Shown here in pieces: positions 36,001 through 48,149 of a DNA stretch of 64,000 nucleotides (position 1 is its first letter; each line of letters begins with the position of its first letter). The position numbers and the translations under genes were made by a program. Location: assembly GCA_031841125.1 (NCBI GenBank), contig CM063108.1, positions 45,964,122-46,028,121 on the forward strand. The letters run 5' to 3'. Source of the DNA: Acanthococcus lagerstroemiae. Lineage: Eukaryota > Arthropoda > Insecta > Hemiptera > Eriococcidae. The notes beneath the pieces were generated by a model. That model was given only the letters and a program-made list of their open reading frames with translations, had not been told where the DNA came from and did no database searches.

Positions 36001-36582
36001 TCAACCATATAAAATTTTTTCAACCGATAAACATTTTTAAAATAAACAAGCAAAAAATTAACGTTTTTTAAATATATCCAACTGGGAATTCGATTTTGCT
36101 AACATATGAAGATCTAAAACTTCCAGTTCTGTAATAATCTGCTTGGGGAGACTCCGCTCCCGTCGTTAGTACGTCCGTCTATGTGTACACTTAACAATAA
36201 GCCTCCGTCTTCTGCTTCATCCCTGTCACTGTAATGAACATTCTCAGATTCGAGATGAATACAGCGACAGAGAACCAAATAGCTATAGTACATCAGTCGA
36301 TCAAACAGACTGGCAGGTAAACAAGAACGTACATACGTAGACAGCAGACAGATACAAGAAGACAAAGAGGAAACGCTAGTGCTGAGCTGGTGTCTGTGAG
36401 AGAACTCAGCCACAAAGCAGATGGGGGAAGTGAAGCCTCTTAGTAGCCTCAAAATATACGGCACATTTCCGGAGTCAGTCTCATAGCTAAATTCTCAATT
36501 ACTGATTGGCTGGTAGAGATTTTAGAGTCAATCCCACTACAATCCAAGATTTGAGTAAATTATACCCCTCTTTTCCAATTTT

Positions 36583-36707
36583 ACTCTCCACCCTTTCGAG
36601 CATTACTTCAGAGACGTCTGGGAGGCTGTTAGAGCTGTCTTAGCCCTCTTCTTTTCTTGCCGAAAAACCGGCCTAGGTCGAAATGTAGCGAGTTGCTACG
36701 TGAGCTC
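36583..36707 (-). mobile_element. tRNA-derived SINE (copy B), head missing
   Basis: The reverse complement matches the SINE at 60.15-60.36 kb from the sequence just after its box B to its 3' end: CACGTAGYAACTCGCTACATTTCGA, GAAGAGGGCTAAGACAGC, AACAGCCTCCC and GACGTCTCTGARGTAATGC. The tRNA-like promoter part is absent. Confidence 0.8.
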
Positions 36708-39302
36708 ATGTTTCATTATTTTAGTTTCGTTTGTGTACGCCATTTCTAATGTTAATATAACTGCCAGAGCTAAGAGATAGATACTAGCATGGCACATACG
36801 AGCCCAGGAGAACCCTTTCCAACCTCCCTCTCTCTTCAGGTCGGTTTGGTGCGTGGAATAAACTGAAATATCCCCGGACTGTATTTATTTTTCGTTTCAT
36901 TTTCCATTAATACTAGTCTACCGTGCAGTGCCAATTACTGTGCTTTGTATTATGGGGCTTCGGATGAACGGCGAAACCTTTCCACCTTTTTTCGTATTTT
37001 CGTATCTCGAAATGTAAATAACAGTACAACCGAAAAACGGAACGAAATTCGCCAATTACCAAATTCATTGCCGGGACAATTCTCAGATGTGGGTTGTGGA
37101 TAAATGTTCACGTTAATCGGTCTCTGTTACAAAAAAAAAAAAAAAGTTCTCTGACGTATTCTCTCTTATTTTGATCGTGAAAAATGCGAACGTTGGTAAA
37201 ACATTTGCAAAAAGTTCCGCCTTCCTACATTATCATCATTTGCGAACTTTGTACGATACTAGAACATTGCGAATCTATCTAGTCGGATTCTCAAATGCTG
37301 TAAATTTAAAAATAAATTTGGATGAATTCGGGTACAGGTTAAAATTAATAATTATTTGCGCTAATATTGAATTGGGTCTAGCGGTTCAGCCGATTCTTTT
37401 TTTTTTTTTCTTTTTTTTTTTTGATTTATTCAAGAAGTAAGTTGATTTGAAAACGAATTTATTTTTTTAAATCTCTCGGCTCTCTTTCCACTTATTCTAC
37501 TCTCGACAATCGGGAAGATTTTAATTAAATTTTTTCTCGCTCGGATTTCGCGTTTTCAGCCTTCACCCCGCCGTCTATACTTCTTCGCGATTTAATTATT
37601 CACTTCTATTATCTCGGGCTCGACATTTTTTAGTTATATAAGAAGTCGTTCCATACAAAACATTTAATTGGCTTGGGCAGCCGGCCTTATTAGACGATAG
37701 AAAAACAAGAGTTTTAATTAGACCATATTTTTGTCGAACTTTTTCTTTTGTTTTGCTTCTTTATTGGCGTAATCAAGCGAATAGAGCCACTCGCTGTAAT
37801 GAGCCATTTGAAATAGCGTCGCTTTATTTCCCTTTTCATCACATTCGCGCCTGCGATCGAAATTCTCTTTGAATTAACTATTTTATGCGAAAAGACTTGA
37901 AAAGTTATTGCCAAACACTTTCAAGCATTCCGGAAAAGAAATGAGCAGAGGCGGCGAAGATTTTTCCGCGGAGTAACAAATAATTCATTTCCTCATTCCT
38001 ATTCAAAAGAGAATTTTCAAGTTTATTTCAGCGATATTTATTTTATTGGTAATTATGTCATTTCGATAGAAATGATTTCGCAATGAATTCTTCACGATAC
38101 ATTTCTGGAAAAGGAGCTTCAACTCCAGAATTCCAGTGACTTATTTTGAAATAACATCTCAATAAGTTGGTAGCGTGTTTTTACTTCTCCTAGAAGAGGG
38201 GGCTTCAGAGATAAATAATATTCTATGAGGTTTAAGCTCCCTTCAACACACTATGCTCCCCGAACTGGGTTCCTGTTTCCTAAACTTTTTCGGCAGACTC
38301 TGCAGAAAAACCGATTTTGCCAACTAAGGGTTAATTTTGCTAAGTTTACCAACTTCAGCGAATTTTCTAGATTGGGATTATTTTACACTCAAATAGTTGA
38401 TACACTTTAAACAAAGACATCAAAAAAACTAACGAAAAATACAGTAAGTAGGAATGTAGATCTGCTGTAATTTCATATTTTAAAGGTCAAAAATTTTGCT
38501 ACTTGGAAATGTTTTGCTCCCAGTAGCTGAAACTTTTCTATTTGGTGGATTCAGCGAATGAGAAATCATTTTACTAACGTATGTCCTTATTAACTAACAA
38601 AAGAAGATTGCTTTGTATCCCTGCAGTTTTGAATGCCCACTCCAAGCTCGTCGAGGCACAGCAGTATTTTCTCGCTTTCATCGTACGTGTATGTATACGT
38701 GATTCATCGCATTATCAACAAAATCTCGAATTATTCCGCGCAGTGCCATAAATATGAAATACATAGTACATCGCCGCTGATCGAAAGTGAATTATGTGGT
38801 CGGTCAATAAGTGGATATTATACCGCACAAACTTTGCCTGCAGTCACCGAATCCGTAAACAAGGAAATTAATGTACGGCAAAACGAACCCTTATTGTACT
38901 GTAGAGCTCTTTTACCCCCTACCCGATCTTAAAATACCATAATAAAAAGTTCTATTAGTCGATGAAAACAAGCCGGAGTGAATATTCTCTCATGAAACCC
39001 ATTTATTTCGTGAGGTATCGATACAGCGAAAAAGCGTGAATCGTTGGAAATGTAAATCTATATATTTAAAATATGTTTGAAAAACTGGGCTCTATGAAGT
39101 TTAACACCTATATCTCAGGCCCTAATTATCGCATAATGCTGGTTAAGGTCTTAAAAAACTCGGTGAATCTAGCTCCTTATATATCTTTTTTGATCACTCA
39201 AATCCGTTCAGTCTGAGGAGAGTTATGAAGAAAAACACCTATGTAGATTTAGGTCTTATTTTGGAAAGCTAATAGAATTTTTTGGCATCAATGCAGCTTC
39301 AA
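36708..39302. other. No gene recognised
   Basis: Non-coding as far as can be read. Long T tracts lie at 37398-37422. The frame at 38633-38932 begins right after a CTGCAG and was examined as an exon, but it does not continue the membrane-protein frame. Confidence 0.4.
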
Positions 39303-39650
39303 CCCTTTCGCTCCCATTTTTTTTTCCTTCTCAATTTAAATTATTCTTTTACTGGAAATTGTTGAATAGACTCCCGATAATACGAATCCGATGTCGGAGG
39401 ATTTTCCCCTCCCCCTTGGGCCCCCAGTGGACCTGGGACAGCGTATGTCCCATTGGTAGAGTAATGAGAGTCAAAAATATTATTTCTGAAACAACCACGC
39501 CATCTACCGAGACGTGAGTGAGCTAAGATATGCTTCTGTAGGTACTCTACCAGTGGGATACAACTAGCATTGTTTTCAACGTATATTCGACCCAGTAGGA
39601 TTTTTCAAAAACCGTTGGGAAGAAACGATGTCCAGTTGGAAGCGAAAGGG
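39303..39650. mobile_element. piggyBac-like MITE, CCCTTTCGCT ends
   Basis: The left end CCCTTTCGCTCCCA and the reverse complement of the right end, CCCTTTCGCTTCCA, match at 13 of 14. The right flank is TTAA and the left flank TTCAA, consistent with a mutated TTAA duplication. CCC-plus-TTAA termini are the piggyBac hallmark. The 348-bp interior is non-coding. Confidence 0.65.
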
Positions 39651-39739
39651 TTAAGACCACTCACACTCTAAAATACGTATTCAGATTACGTTTCCTACTT
39701 TTCGTAAAGACTATCACATTCCGTTATAAATCAATCAGA

Positions 39740-39900
39740 CTCCTTCAGACTTGTTAATCCTTGTTAGACTCTGATGAGACTCATGCTGACTCCTTGAGAT
39801 TTATCAGACCACATTTTGAGGCATGTGAGACTCACTCGGATTCGTTCAGACTTTCTGACTCTATTTAGACTCACTGAGGCTGGGCTATGACTCATCCAGA
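39740..39900. repeat. Degenerate AGACTC-type short repeats
   Basis: AGACTC, CAGACT and GAGACTCA recur about a dozen times at irregular 12-25-bp spacing. Similar to but not identical with the fields at 14.8-15.1 and 19.7-19.9 kb. Confidence 0.5.
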
Positions 39901-41133
39901 GACAAAACTGGGATTTGTGGTAAAAATGTGCTTTTTTCAACAGATTAGAGCGCAGGACGCAAGCATAAACGAGAACATGCTAGAAGAGGTAATTTTATGA
40001 CGTCACTTGGTCAAACACAATTATTTCATGATGGACGTAATCGAACTATTAAGGAAGCGGACTGTTTGCATTTCGGACGCAATCGAACCATTCGAAGCAA
40101 GGGCAAAAACGGGACGCACTAAGACTATAAAAAAGGTGTCAGGGCTACTTTTCGGACGCAATCGGGCTTCTCCAGCATACTTAATTAGATAAAATTAACT
40201 TTCTTTTTTGCCAAGTTCCTAAAAATTTAAAAAATCGGGTCTTGTGATTTTACTCACCGCAGGCGGATAATTTTTTTTTTAATTCAGAATTCGGCAAAGT
40301 TGGTTGTATAATTTTTTCATCTCCTAGATCCCATAGTCACAAAAACTCTCAAACCAATAATTATTTAAATAGGGTTGGGCTAAGAAACTGTCTTTTTGAC
40401 CACTAACGAAAAATGAAATTTTCCTAACTTTAACGTTTTCTAGCGCCTTCAATTTTGAGAATAGGCAGTACATCGTGCTAAGATTTTTTTGTCTAAGCCA
40501 GTACTACCAGCCCTCATAGTCAGATTATTTATTCCGTCAATTATCATGCCTCGTATATCTTGAAAATTGTGTTTTTTTGTAATCTTTAAAACGGTGCAGC
40601 CCCTTCAATTTGCTGGCATACAACTTTTCGAAATTTTTTTACGTTTCATCGAGTACTATGTGTACCTAGCGAGTTCTTGAACGACGTCCGGACACCCTAA
40701 ATGTACCATCACACCATCAGTGTTTCACCTAAATTGAGTTTGTGTAGCTTTTGAAAACCCCATACGTCAACCAACAACCTGTATTAACTAACCACCCCTG
40801 ACTGTACTTTTTTGACGGGGATTTTCTAATTTTTCATTCGCCCCGTGTTATGTTTCGTCTCGTTGAAAGGATTTATATCTCATCTTATTCTTTTGGGCGT
40901 ATTTAACATTCTGCACTTCGACTTTGCCCTCCTCCCTCCCGTTCTATCATTATTTTAGCTTTTATAACTATGTTCAAGTACTTTTTTGACCCACTGTACG
41001 TTATTCTCTATTACATTTACGTACGAGTAACTTGATTCACGTTTTATTTACTGTACTTTATCAACGAAGAAGCGATGGCCGAGAATTGGATCCACGACGT
41101 GTCAACTCATTTGACATGTTTTGACAAGGAACA
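39901..41133. other. No gene recognised
   Basis: TTTCGGACGCAATCG occurs twice within 40 kb + 60-160 bases, but no larger structure was recognised. A splice-like 46-nt segment at 39942-39988 was tested and rejected as an exon. Confidence 0.4.
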
Positions 41134-41338
41134 CAATCACAGAGAAGCTGGCAAAGACTCGACTCAAACGAGAGAATTTTCGATTCGCTTAACAAGAATC
41201 GACCAGGAATGGAATTCGTCATGCAATACCAAAAAGTTTTGGGTATTCAATGACGAATTCCATTCCTAGTCGATTCTTGTAAATCGAATCGAAAATTCTC
41301 TCGTTTGAGTCGAGTCTTTGTCAGCTGCTCTGTGATTG
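41134..41338. repeat. 205-bp near-perfect hairpin, ~97-bp arms
   Basis: CAATCACAGAG at 41134 mirrors CTCTGTGATTG ending at 41338. Between them the arms are inverted copies with only a handful of mismatches (shared GACTCGACTCAAACGAGAG and GAATTCCATTCCT words), around a loop of about 8-10 bases. There is no coding frame of note. It could be a palindromic MITE or a hairpin-RNA source; a weaker symmetry (GGATCC on both sides) extends beyond the arms. Confidence 0.9.
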
Positions 41339-42109
41339 GATTATATGGATCCTCTTCGCCGAGCTTACATGTGTGACATGCCAGGAAGAAAGGGATCTGC
41401 GCGCAAAAATGTAAATTTTACAAGAGAGCGTATAAACAAAATTGATCACGTTTTCACGTTACGAGACACTCAACTTTGAAAACTTACAGCAGGTTGGGAA
41501 AATTTCTTAGAATTGTTTCGACAACATTATGCGAAAGAGTGACCAAAGATTAGTCAAAAACAATTGTTATCACAAAAATGTGTTTTTTGCGCACGGGTCC
41601 CTTTCCCTCTGGTATGTCACGTGTATGTTAATGCTGTAACGCACTTTATCTGCGAGTAGTAACAGTACTGCGAACAACGCTAACAGAGAAACACGGAGTG
41701 AACTCGTTCCAGCTGTTCGTTATAGAGTACATTGCACCACACGACGCATGCCCGACTTACTTTGAATTCAGTAATTAGGAAAATAGCTATTTTCGAAAAT
41801 TATTAGTACGTAAAAACTTCCTCGATCTTTCCATATTCATGTAATCATATCCCTATAAATTAGTAGGTATGTAGTATGTGTATAGCTACTATATACTACA
41901 GTCAGTGGCGGATCTAAGGAAGGGCAGAGGGGCCGTGCTCCCCTCTGAGTTGTAACTTACACAAGATAAGATTAATTTCTTATGAAATAGTGAAAACATA
42001 TTTAAAATTCAGAACCGTCAGAAGAAAGGAAAATAAAGAAAAAACAAATGAAACGCATCTCACGAAATGGATCGAATGCAGGGACGAAACTAAGGGGACA
42101 CGACGGAAG

Positions 42110-43610
42110 TCCTTTTTTGTGCGACTTAGGGATTTTAAATGGCACTTGATCTCTTTCTCGTAACTGCGATTCGTTTTAATTTTCTGTAACAGTATTGAAT
42201 GGAATCGAAATAAAAATACATGCCCAGCGGGCTCTAATTCGAATAATTCCTTTGTCGAAATCGAAGATTATCAAGTGACAATTTTGATTTTCGTGTTTGG
42301 GGGTTATCAGAAATATTCTTGAAAAATTATACCTCTGATACTACAACATTGAAAATTGGTTGAAATCGGTGTCAAGCATTTCCCAGGTTTTAGAGGGCGG
42401 GGGCTAGAAGGACATCTGTCTGAATTTCAACGGTCGGTACATACCCCTATATTGAATGTGGGAAGAATATCTCGTATTATCCCCCCCCCTCTCCAGTGTA
42501 TTATAAATCTATGCTCTGTCATTTTTCTTGATTAAAAAAGTCTTTCTTTCGCGATTTCGGAATTTTGGATGGTACTCGATCTCTTTCCCAATTGCAACTG
42601 GTTCATTTTTTGGAACAAAATTGAATGAAATCGCAGGATAAAATTTCAATACATGCCCCAGGAGTTCCAATTTGAATGATTTATCTGCTAAAACTCAAGA
42701 TTACCAACTGATGATTTTGGTTTTTGTAAGTGTTTGGGGGTCACTGGAAACATTCTTTAAAAAATGTATACCCTTGTTTCGTCTCATCGAAAGTTGATCC
42801 ACACCAATGGAAGCAGTTTCCCGGACCGGGAAGGCGAGAATCCTAACCCCCTAGATTATTGAAAATCCGTGCTCCGTAATTTTTCCAGTTCAGGAAAATC
42901 CTCTTCTTTGTGATTTTGGAATTTTGAATGGCACTCCCATCTCTGTTACCAGATCGTGATCCGTTCGATTTTTCGATACAGGATTAAATGAAACGGGGGG
43001 GGGGGAATACATACTTCATCAGGAGTCCCAATTCGAGTAGTTTCCCAGCTGAAATCAAAGGTTACCAATACCGATCACTTTGGTTTTCTATGTCCCTGCT
43101 GAAGTCATAATTATGACTTTCGTGAGTGTTAGAATCACTGCAAACATTTTCTTACAAAAAAAAAAATCATATTTCTGATTTTATCTCATTGAGTGGTCCA
43201 AATTAGTCAAGCATTTCCCCACATTTTGTGTTGGCATGAATAATACTGATTTGCATGCCTTTCCCCTTCCAAGATATTCCCACATATAGCTGGAGTTTGA
43301 TACTACGTAAAATTCAGGGACCATGCGTGGTGTCATAATTTAATTTCGATTTCTACACCAATGACGTAGAATTTTGCGCTCGTGTATCTAGAAGGCGCGG
43401 GTCCTCTCCTGGAAGCATTGAAAATTCGTGCTTTGTAATTTTTATTGATTAGAAAGTTCACTTTTTTGCAATTTGAGAATTTTGAATGACACTCCATTTT
43501 CCCCTCGGATAGTGATTCGTTCAATTTTTTCGTGAACAGGATTGTATGAACTTAAAAGATGAAAATACCCGCCTCTCTTAAAGTATTGAAAATCTTATGT
43601 AAATTTCCCC
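42110..43610. repeat. Diverged tandem repeat, 360-560-bp units, four copies
   Basis: Units begin near 42110, 42541, 42901 and 43459 with TTYTTTYGYGATTTNGGAATTTTGAATGGCACTC. Each continues with CTGNGATTCGTTCRATTTT, GGATTGAATGAAAT, AATACATGCCC, a GAATNATTT block and (first three) GTGTTWGGGGGTCACTG. Heavy divergence and indels indicate age; the last unit is partial. A CAGGGACGAAACTAAGGGG word just upstream (42081) resembles a MITE end. Confidence 0.8.
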
Positions 43611-44164
43611 ATGCCTAGGGCCTAAAACTTTGCAACAGCCTTGTACTAGGGTACACCCAAATTTAGACCTCTTAAATGTTGGGAAGGGAACCGAATTAAA
43701 AAGATTCTTAAAGAGGAAGTAGAATAGCAGAATGAGTTATTAAGAGTGCCTGGTGATAAAATTAGTAAATGGGTCCAATTATGAGTGAGTGTATGTTGAA
43801 ACTGTGTTGATCCTGAAGGGTGGTGGAATGGCTAGAAATGAATTTTGAGAACCGGTGAATAAATGTATGAATGAATGATTGTATGAATAAGATATGGATG
43901 ACTGTGAGAGAGAAGGGCGGATTATGAATGATCAAGTATAAGTGGATAACAATGCATATGTGTTGTAAGTTAATTTTAAGATTGAATGCTAACCTAAACT
44001 TAAATACGAGTATAAGTAGTAAACCTCCAGAATCTGGATTTTTTATAATCTATAGGAGAGTATTAAATTAAATTAAATTAATAAAAATATTTCGGCGTCG
44101 CGATGTGGACCAGAGTTAATTTAAAGGATAAATTTGAAAAAGGGGGGTAGGCTAAGCTATTAGG

Positions 44165-44900
44165 AAGTTGCTCTTGTTATAGGTACAGTTTGATTTTGAG
44201 AATTAGAGAACTGAATCCGACTTCTTGCAGTCGTACCCAAGGGGGCTGAGACCGAAGGGTGTCTCACAAAAAAAAAGCAAGAGTGAAGAAAATGAATTTC
44301 GACAAGGATATTTGAGTCGCTGAATTCGATTTCGTCATTTTTTGGATCCAACTTCCTGGCATACTGCCTTAGGAGGACATGAGATTAAAATAATCCGTTC
44401 ATCTCTAAATGATGATACTTGATTCAGATTTTCGAGGCCACTGACAGGGGCGTGTAGTTCAGGGGGAGGGGTCCTTCTCGAACCAAAAAAAATTCTACGT
44501 AATTGGAGATAATGGAAAAATGTTTTTGAAAATCGTTGACCATCCCCCCTTGAAAAAAAAAGGGGGAAATTGGTGTAACTACGCTACTGGCCACTGAATT
44601 CGATTTCAAGAATAGGATTCGATCTCTTAGGGTGATACTGGAGTTTTCACCAAGGGTGGTACACTAAAGAGAGGGAGGGCAATGAAAACGATTTTGAGAT
44701 GGGTTTAGTTTTAGTATTTGAGCCACTGAGTTTTATTTTGAGTCGTTTTTTTAGATCGAACTACCCAGAATTCCACCTTAGGGGGGTGAGAGTAGATACT
44801 ATTTCGAGTAGTTTTATGATTTCTAATTCTGCACGCTTCCCAGGGGAGCTAAGATCCAATAATTCATCTCATTCCGAGATGGTATTCGATGTTTAAGTTT
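44165..44900. repeat. Diverged repeat of GAGTCACTGAATTCGATTTC units, split by a MITE
   Basis: Near-copies of GAGYCRCTGARTTYGATTTC start at about 44312, 44434 (continuing at 44598) and 44718. They are followed by GGATCCAACTNCC and CCTTAGGGGGNTGAGA blocks. A hAT-like MITE has landed exactly inside the second copy. Confidence 0.6.
44445..44589. mobile_element. hAT-like MITE with perfect 8-bp target duplication
   Basis: Starts CAGGGGCGTGTAGTTCAGGG and ends GTAACTACGCTACTG; flanked on both sides by GCCACTGA. The 145-bp element belongs to the CAGTGGCGTAGC family seen at 15.3, 30.0 and 34.4 kb. Confidence 0.92.
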
Positions 44901-44931
44901 TCGATGTTCCCAAGGAGTCTGGTATCGAATT

Positions 44932-45081
44932 AGGGTCGGCACTGGACATTTTCCCCGACTTTAGAGTAAGAAAAACATGAAAATTCTCAGTGCAGCCAAT
45001 TTCCCGACTGTAGAATTTCTAGAGTCGGAATTTCCCAACTGTAGAGAACTCAAGCTTATTACATATATAACGCCGGCCCTG
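44932..45081. mobile_element. Possible MITE, AGGGYCGGC ends
   Basis: AGGGTCGGC at the left and GCCGGCCCT at the right face each other around a 150-bp interior with two CCCGACTGTAGA/CCCAACTGTAGA words. No clear target duplication. Confidence 0.4.
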
Positions 45082-48000
45082 GATGGAAGGACAAAATATG
45101 TAAATACGTTGGGATAGCTTGAAGACAGGAAGCCTGGTTCCGTGACCGCTGGCAAAGGATTGGGAAGGCATTTGCCCAAAAGTGGGCCGAAGTAACCAAC
45201 TAATATGGATAAGGAATAGACAAAACAATGTATGTGTAATCTGAATAAACGCCAACATTATTATTATTCTTTGTAAATAGATATTTGTAATGTTGGAGTT
45301 AGTTGGAACTACGTTCCCAACTTTCGGCTAGTTCAAGCCGTCAGACTTGCAAAATCGAGGGGGGTAAATTGGACGGTCACTGGAAGCTTTTATTTTCCAA
45401 ATTCATGCGATAAAAATATCAAACTGAAGACTTTTTTGTTAGTTTTCTGAAATTTAGAGGTGAAAATTGTCATCTTAGTTCCTCCTCTGAATCCTGAGTT
45501 ACCCCCTGGAAAAGTGATCACGCTGCGAGGCTGGACGAGTTCTTAATTTCACATTCATTTTCCTTGATCGCCGCACAGCCATCAGATGTTAAAAAATTCT
45601 ATTCAGTCTTTACAGCTTGCGGTGGAAAAGGGAAATCCGCGGCGATGCGGTGTTTTCATCTTCATTTTTCACTTGCAGCCCGGACATTTTACGACTTTCA
45701 GCTCGTTTAACACAAAATTTAATTTACTTTTAATTCAAATATCGTCGGCCTGTTTGACAGCCGTATAGGCTCTCTTTTTTGCTTCGGACCTCTAAAATTG
45801 AAATAACGTTTTACAGCCTGGATTTGCGAAAAGAATGAGTTGAATGTTCATCGGGACTTTATCGTAAACGTTCAGCCAGTTTTGTCAATTTTGGAGGGTA
45901 AATGCGACTCTTTGTGCATTTTACAGCCCGCACCCGGTCCCTCAGTCGCCTTAATTCGTTTTAAGCCTTTCTTGTCGACTATTTACAGGCCTTAAATTTT
46001 ATTGTATACGAGTTTTAATACAATACCCTTCGTGTACGCGGTACGCCCTTGAATTCTGGAATCTCGGACACTGAACGTTGTACAAAACATGTGACATTAC
46101 AAGACACTGAAAAGCTTTGCTTTGCTTTGAAATTTAGGCTCGGGCCCACCCCGGAGTGAACGGGGGCTAGATGGCGGGATAATCAGTGGAAACCTCATTA
46201 TTTTTCAATTTGTGATAATAATATCCGTGTAAGTTTTGATTATTCTAAAATTTCGAGCTCGGGACAGACATTCACCCGGTTTCATCACGTTTTCGTAAGA
46301 TGAACAGCGGTACAACGGTAATGCTCCCTAACTTTGTGCTCTTTTAGAAAACAAATTTTATCCCAAAACCTTCCTATCGAAACGGAAATATTTTAGGTCA
46401 AAAATAAAGTATTCTGAATCAGAGAATTTTGCTAGCCGTGAGCAGCGAGCCGGTTGTTTTTTGGGAAAGGGACAAATTCATCTTAACTTACAAGATTATC
46501 AAATCGCCATCACTGCTGACTGACGGATCCAGGAAGCAATCCTGGAAGGAACAATGAAGAAAAAATGAGGCCTAAATAGCTCCCTAAGTAAAAGGATCAT
46601 TTTTGTACCCTGAAGATGGTTAGTAAGTTAGTACCTACGTAATAAAAAACACTTGAAGTTATGGATGATTCTGGCTGCTGACGATTTCCTTATCTAGTTT
46701 TTAGGTAACCGTACCATTCAATCTCCAGAAACGGGAATATAGAGAAAGCAATCATTATGACTTGTTAAAGCTCTTCAGCGGTCATTCAGGTTGTTTTTAG
46801 ATTCTCTCGCAGACTTATTTAAGACTCCGAAACTCACTAAAACTATTCAAAACTTTTTTACAAGTATGTCTATATCTCTTCTGGATTTGATCCACGCTCA
46901 TCGGGGAACTTTGCAAGAATGATTAGATGCTAAGCATCCCGAGAAGGTTGCTTTAGCCCCGCCCCGAAATTTTAAAATTAAAACACGTTATTAGGGGAGC
47001 TACCATCGACTTCTTCAAACAGGACAGCTTATCCTCCCATGGATTTACAATCCAAGACCGCTTACATTCAAATTCTCTTCCCGACAAGCATGATAAAAAA
47101 TTCCCAAAACTCTTCCACACATGTCCAAGACTTCAGGAATCATTGGCTGAAATCGTAAGACATGAAGTAGGTACCCAACTTGGAGCACAGAAAGAATAAA
47201 AACGCCAAGACGACATAATCAGACAGGAAGTTAGTTTTAAAAAGAAGCATATAGAACCTACCGAAAGGCACATCCAAACAAAAGTATGCTCATCTGACAT
47301 TTCACGTTCACGTACCGAACCGCAGGTTGTCTTGTAAGCATAAAAAAGCCGGCTAACTCGTTATTCAAACGCCGTCTCGCCTCGAAAGGTCGAAAGAAAA
47401 CAAGTCGAGCCGCTCGACGGTTGCTAACAATTTGTGTCAAATTCGAGTTGAAACAAAATAAAAGCCGAGCCAGCTCGGGTTATTAAAATTCCACGCAACC
47501 CCTTCACGGTTAGTCCTACTCAATCTCACTCATCCAGTGGCTGTAGTTTCGCAAGGCAAGGGTATACATCAGAAATCGCACACCATTCCTACGCATCGAG
47601 ACTGTGACATCAACTGAACAACTGTCAGCTATGTTAACATTTATCCTTCATCGTGTACACGAGGAGCTTTTCGATTTAAAATAAAACCAAAGACCTCGGG
47701 TACGTCGTCGTGTATTCCTAAAATGTAACTTTTATCAGCTCCTATCGTCTGCAGCTGAATAGCACGGTCGAACAACCATCATGATATGTTACCGGCTTAC
47801 TTACGAATATATAATCTAAATCGAAATAAATACTCGTAGTGGTCGAAACAGCACTTTTGGTGGTACACGAGGGGGGGGGGTATACTTATGGAGAACATAC
47901 TTTCTTGTGGGTAGCTTTCAAATACTAAAATCTGGTGTCACATAAAACTTATCAAACATTAAACTGAAAGAAACAAGCCAGCAAAGTACACTTTTTGATC

Positions 48001-48149
48001 GTGACGTCAATTTCGCTCGTAAAAAAGTTTCTGTACCTACTACGTATATTTAAACAGATTTGTCAATTTTAAAATATTCAAATTTTCCCTTACAGCCAAA
48101 TTGATTAGCCATTCTCCATTTTTATTGGTTCTCCCCTTTTGTATTCATC
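45082..48149. other. No gene recognised
   Basis: Short open frames only. Several TTTACAG words between 45.6 and 46.0 kb look like splice acceptors; one would bound a short in-phase stretch ending TTGGAGG|GTAAAT, but its product has no membrane helix or family motif, so it is not annotated as an exon. Confidence 0.35.

Larger units (their letters stand above)
33873..36582. other. Downstream intron or flank with MITEs, no exon found
   Basis: Apart from MITEs, nothing was recognised. The 116-codon minus-strand frame at 36114-36464 has no motif I know and no splice-supported neighbours. Confidence 0.4.

Noticed and set aside
36114..36464. 116-codon minus-strand frame with a possible signal-like start
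   Set aside because: No family motif, no neighbours and no splice support; adjacent to a SINE and probably non-coding repeat.
38633..38932. 99-codon plus-strand frame as an exon
   Set aside because: Joined in the required phase it hits a stop early, has no membrane helix and no recognisable motif; its own start is right after a stop codon.
39942..39988. Splice-bounded 46-nt segment (CAACAG|ATTAGAGCGC...AGAAGAG|GTAATT) as the next exon of the membrane-protein gene
   Set aside because: Exon 5 ends with one leftover base; joining here gives a TAG at the second codon. It could only be an exon if another, unseen exon changes the phase.
45817..45899. In-phase stretch between TTTACAG and GTAAAT as an exon
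   Set aside because: The phase fits, but several similar TTTACAG words occur within 400 bp, the product is not hydrophobic and matches nothing expected.
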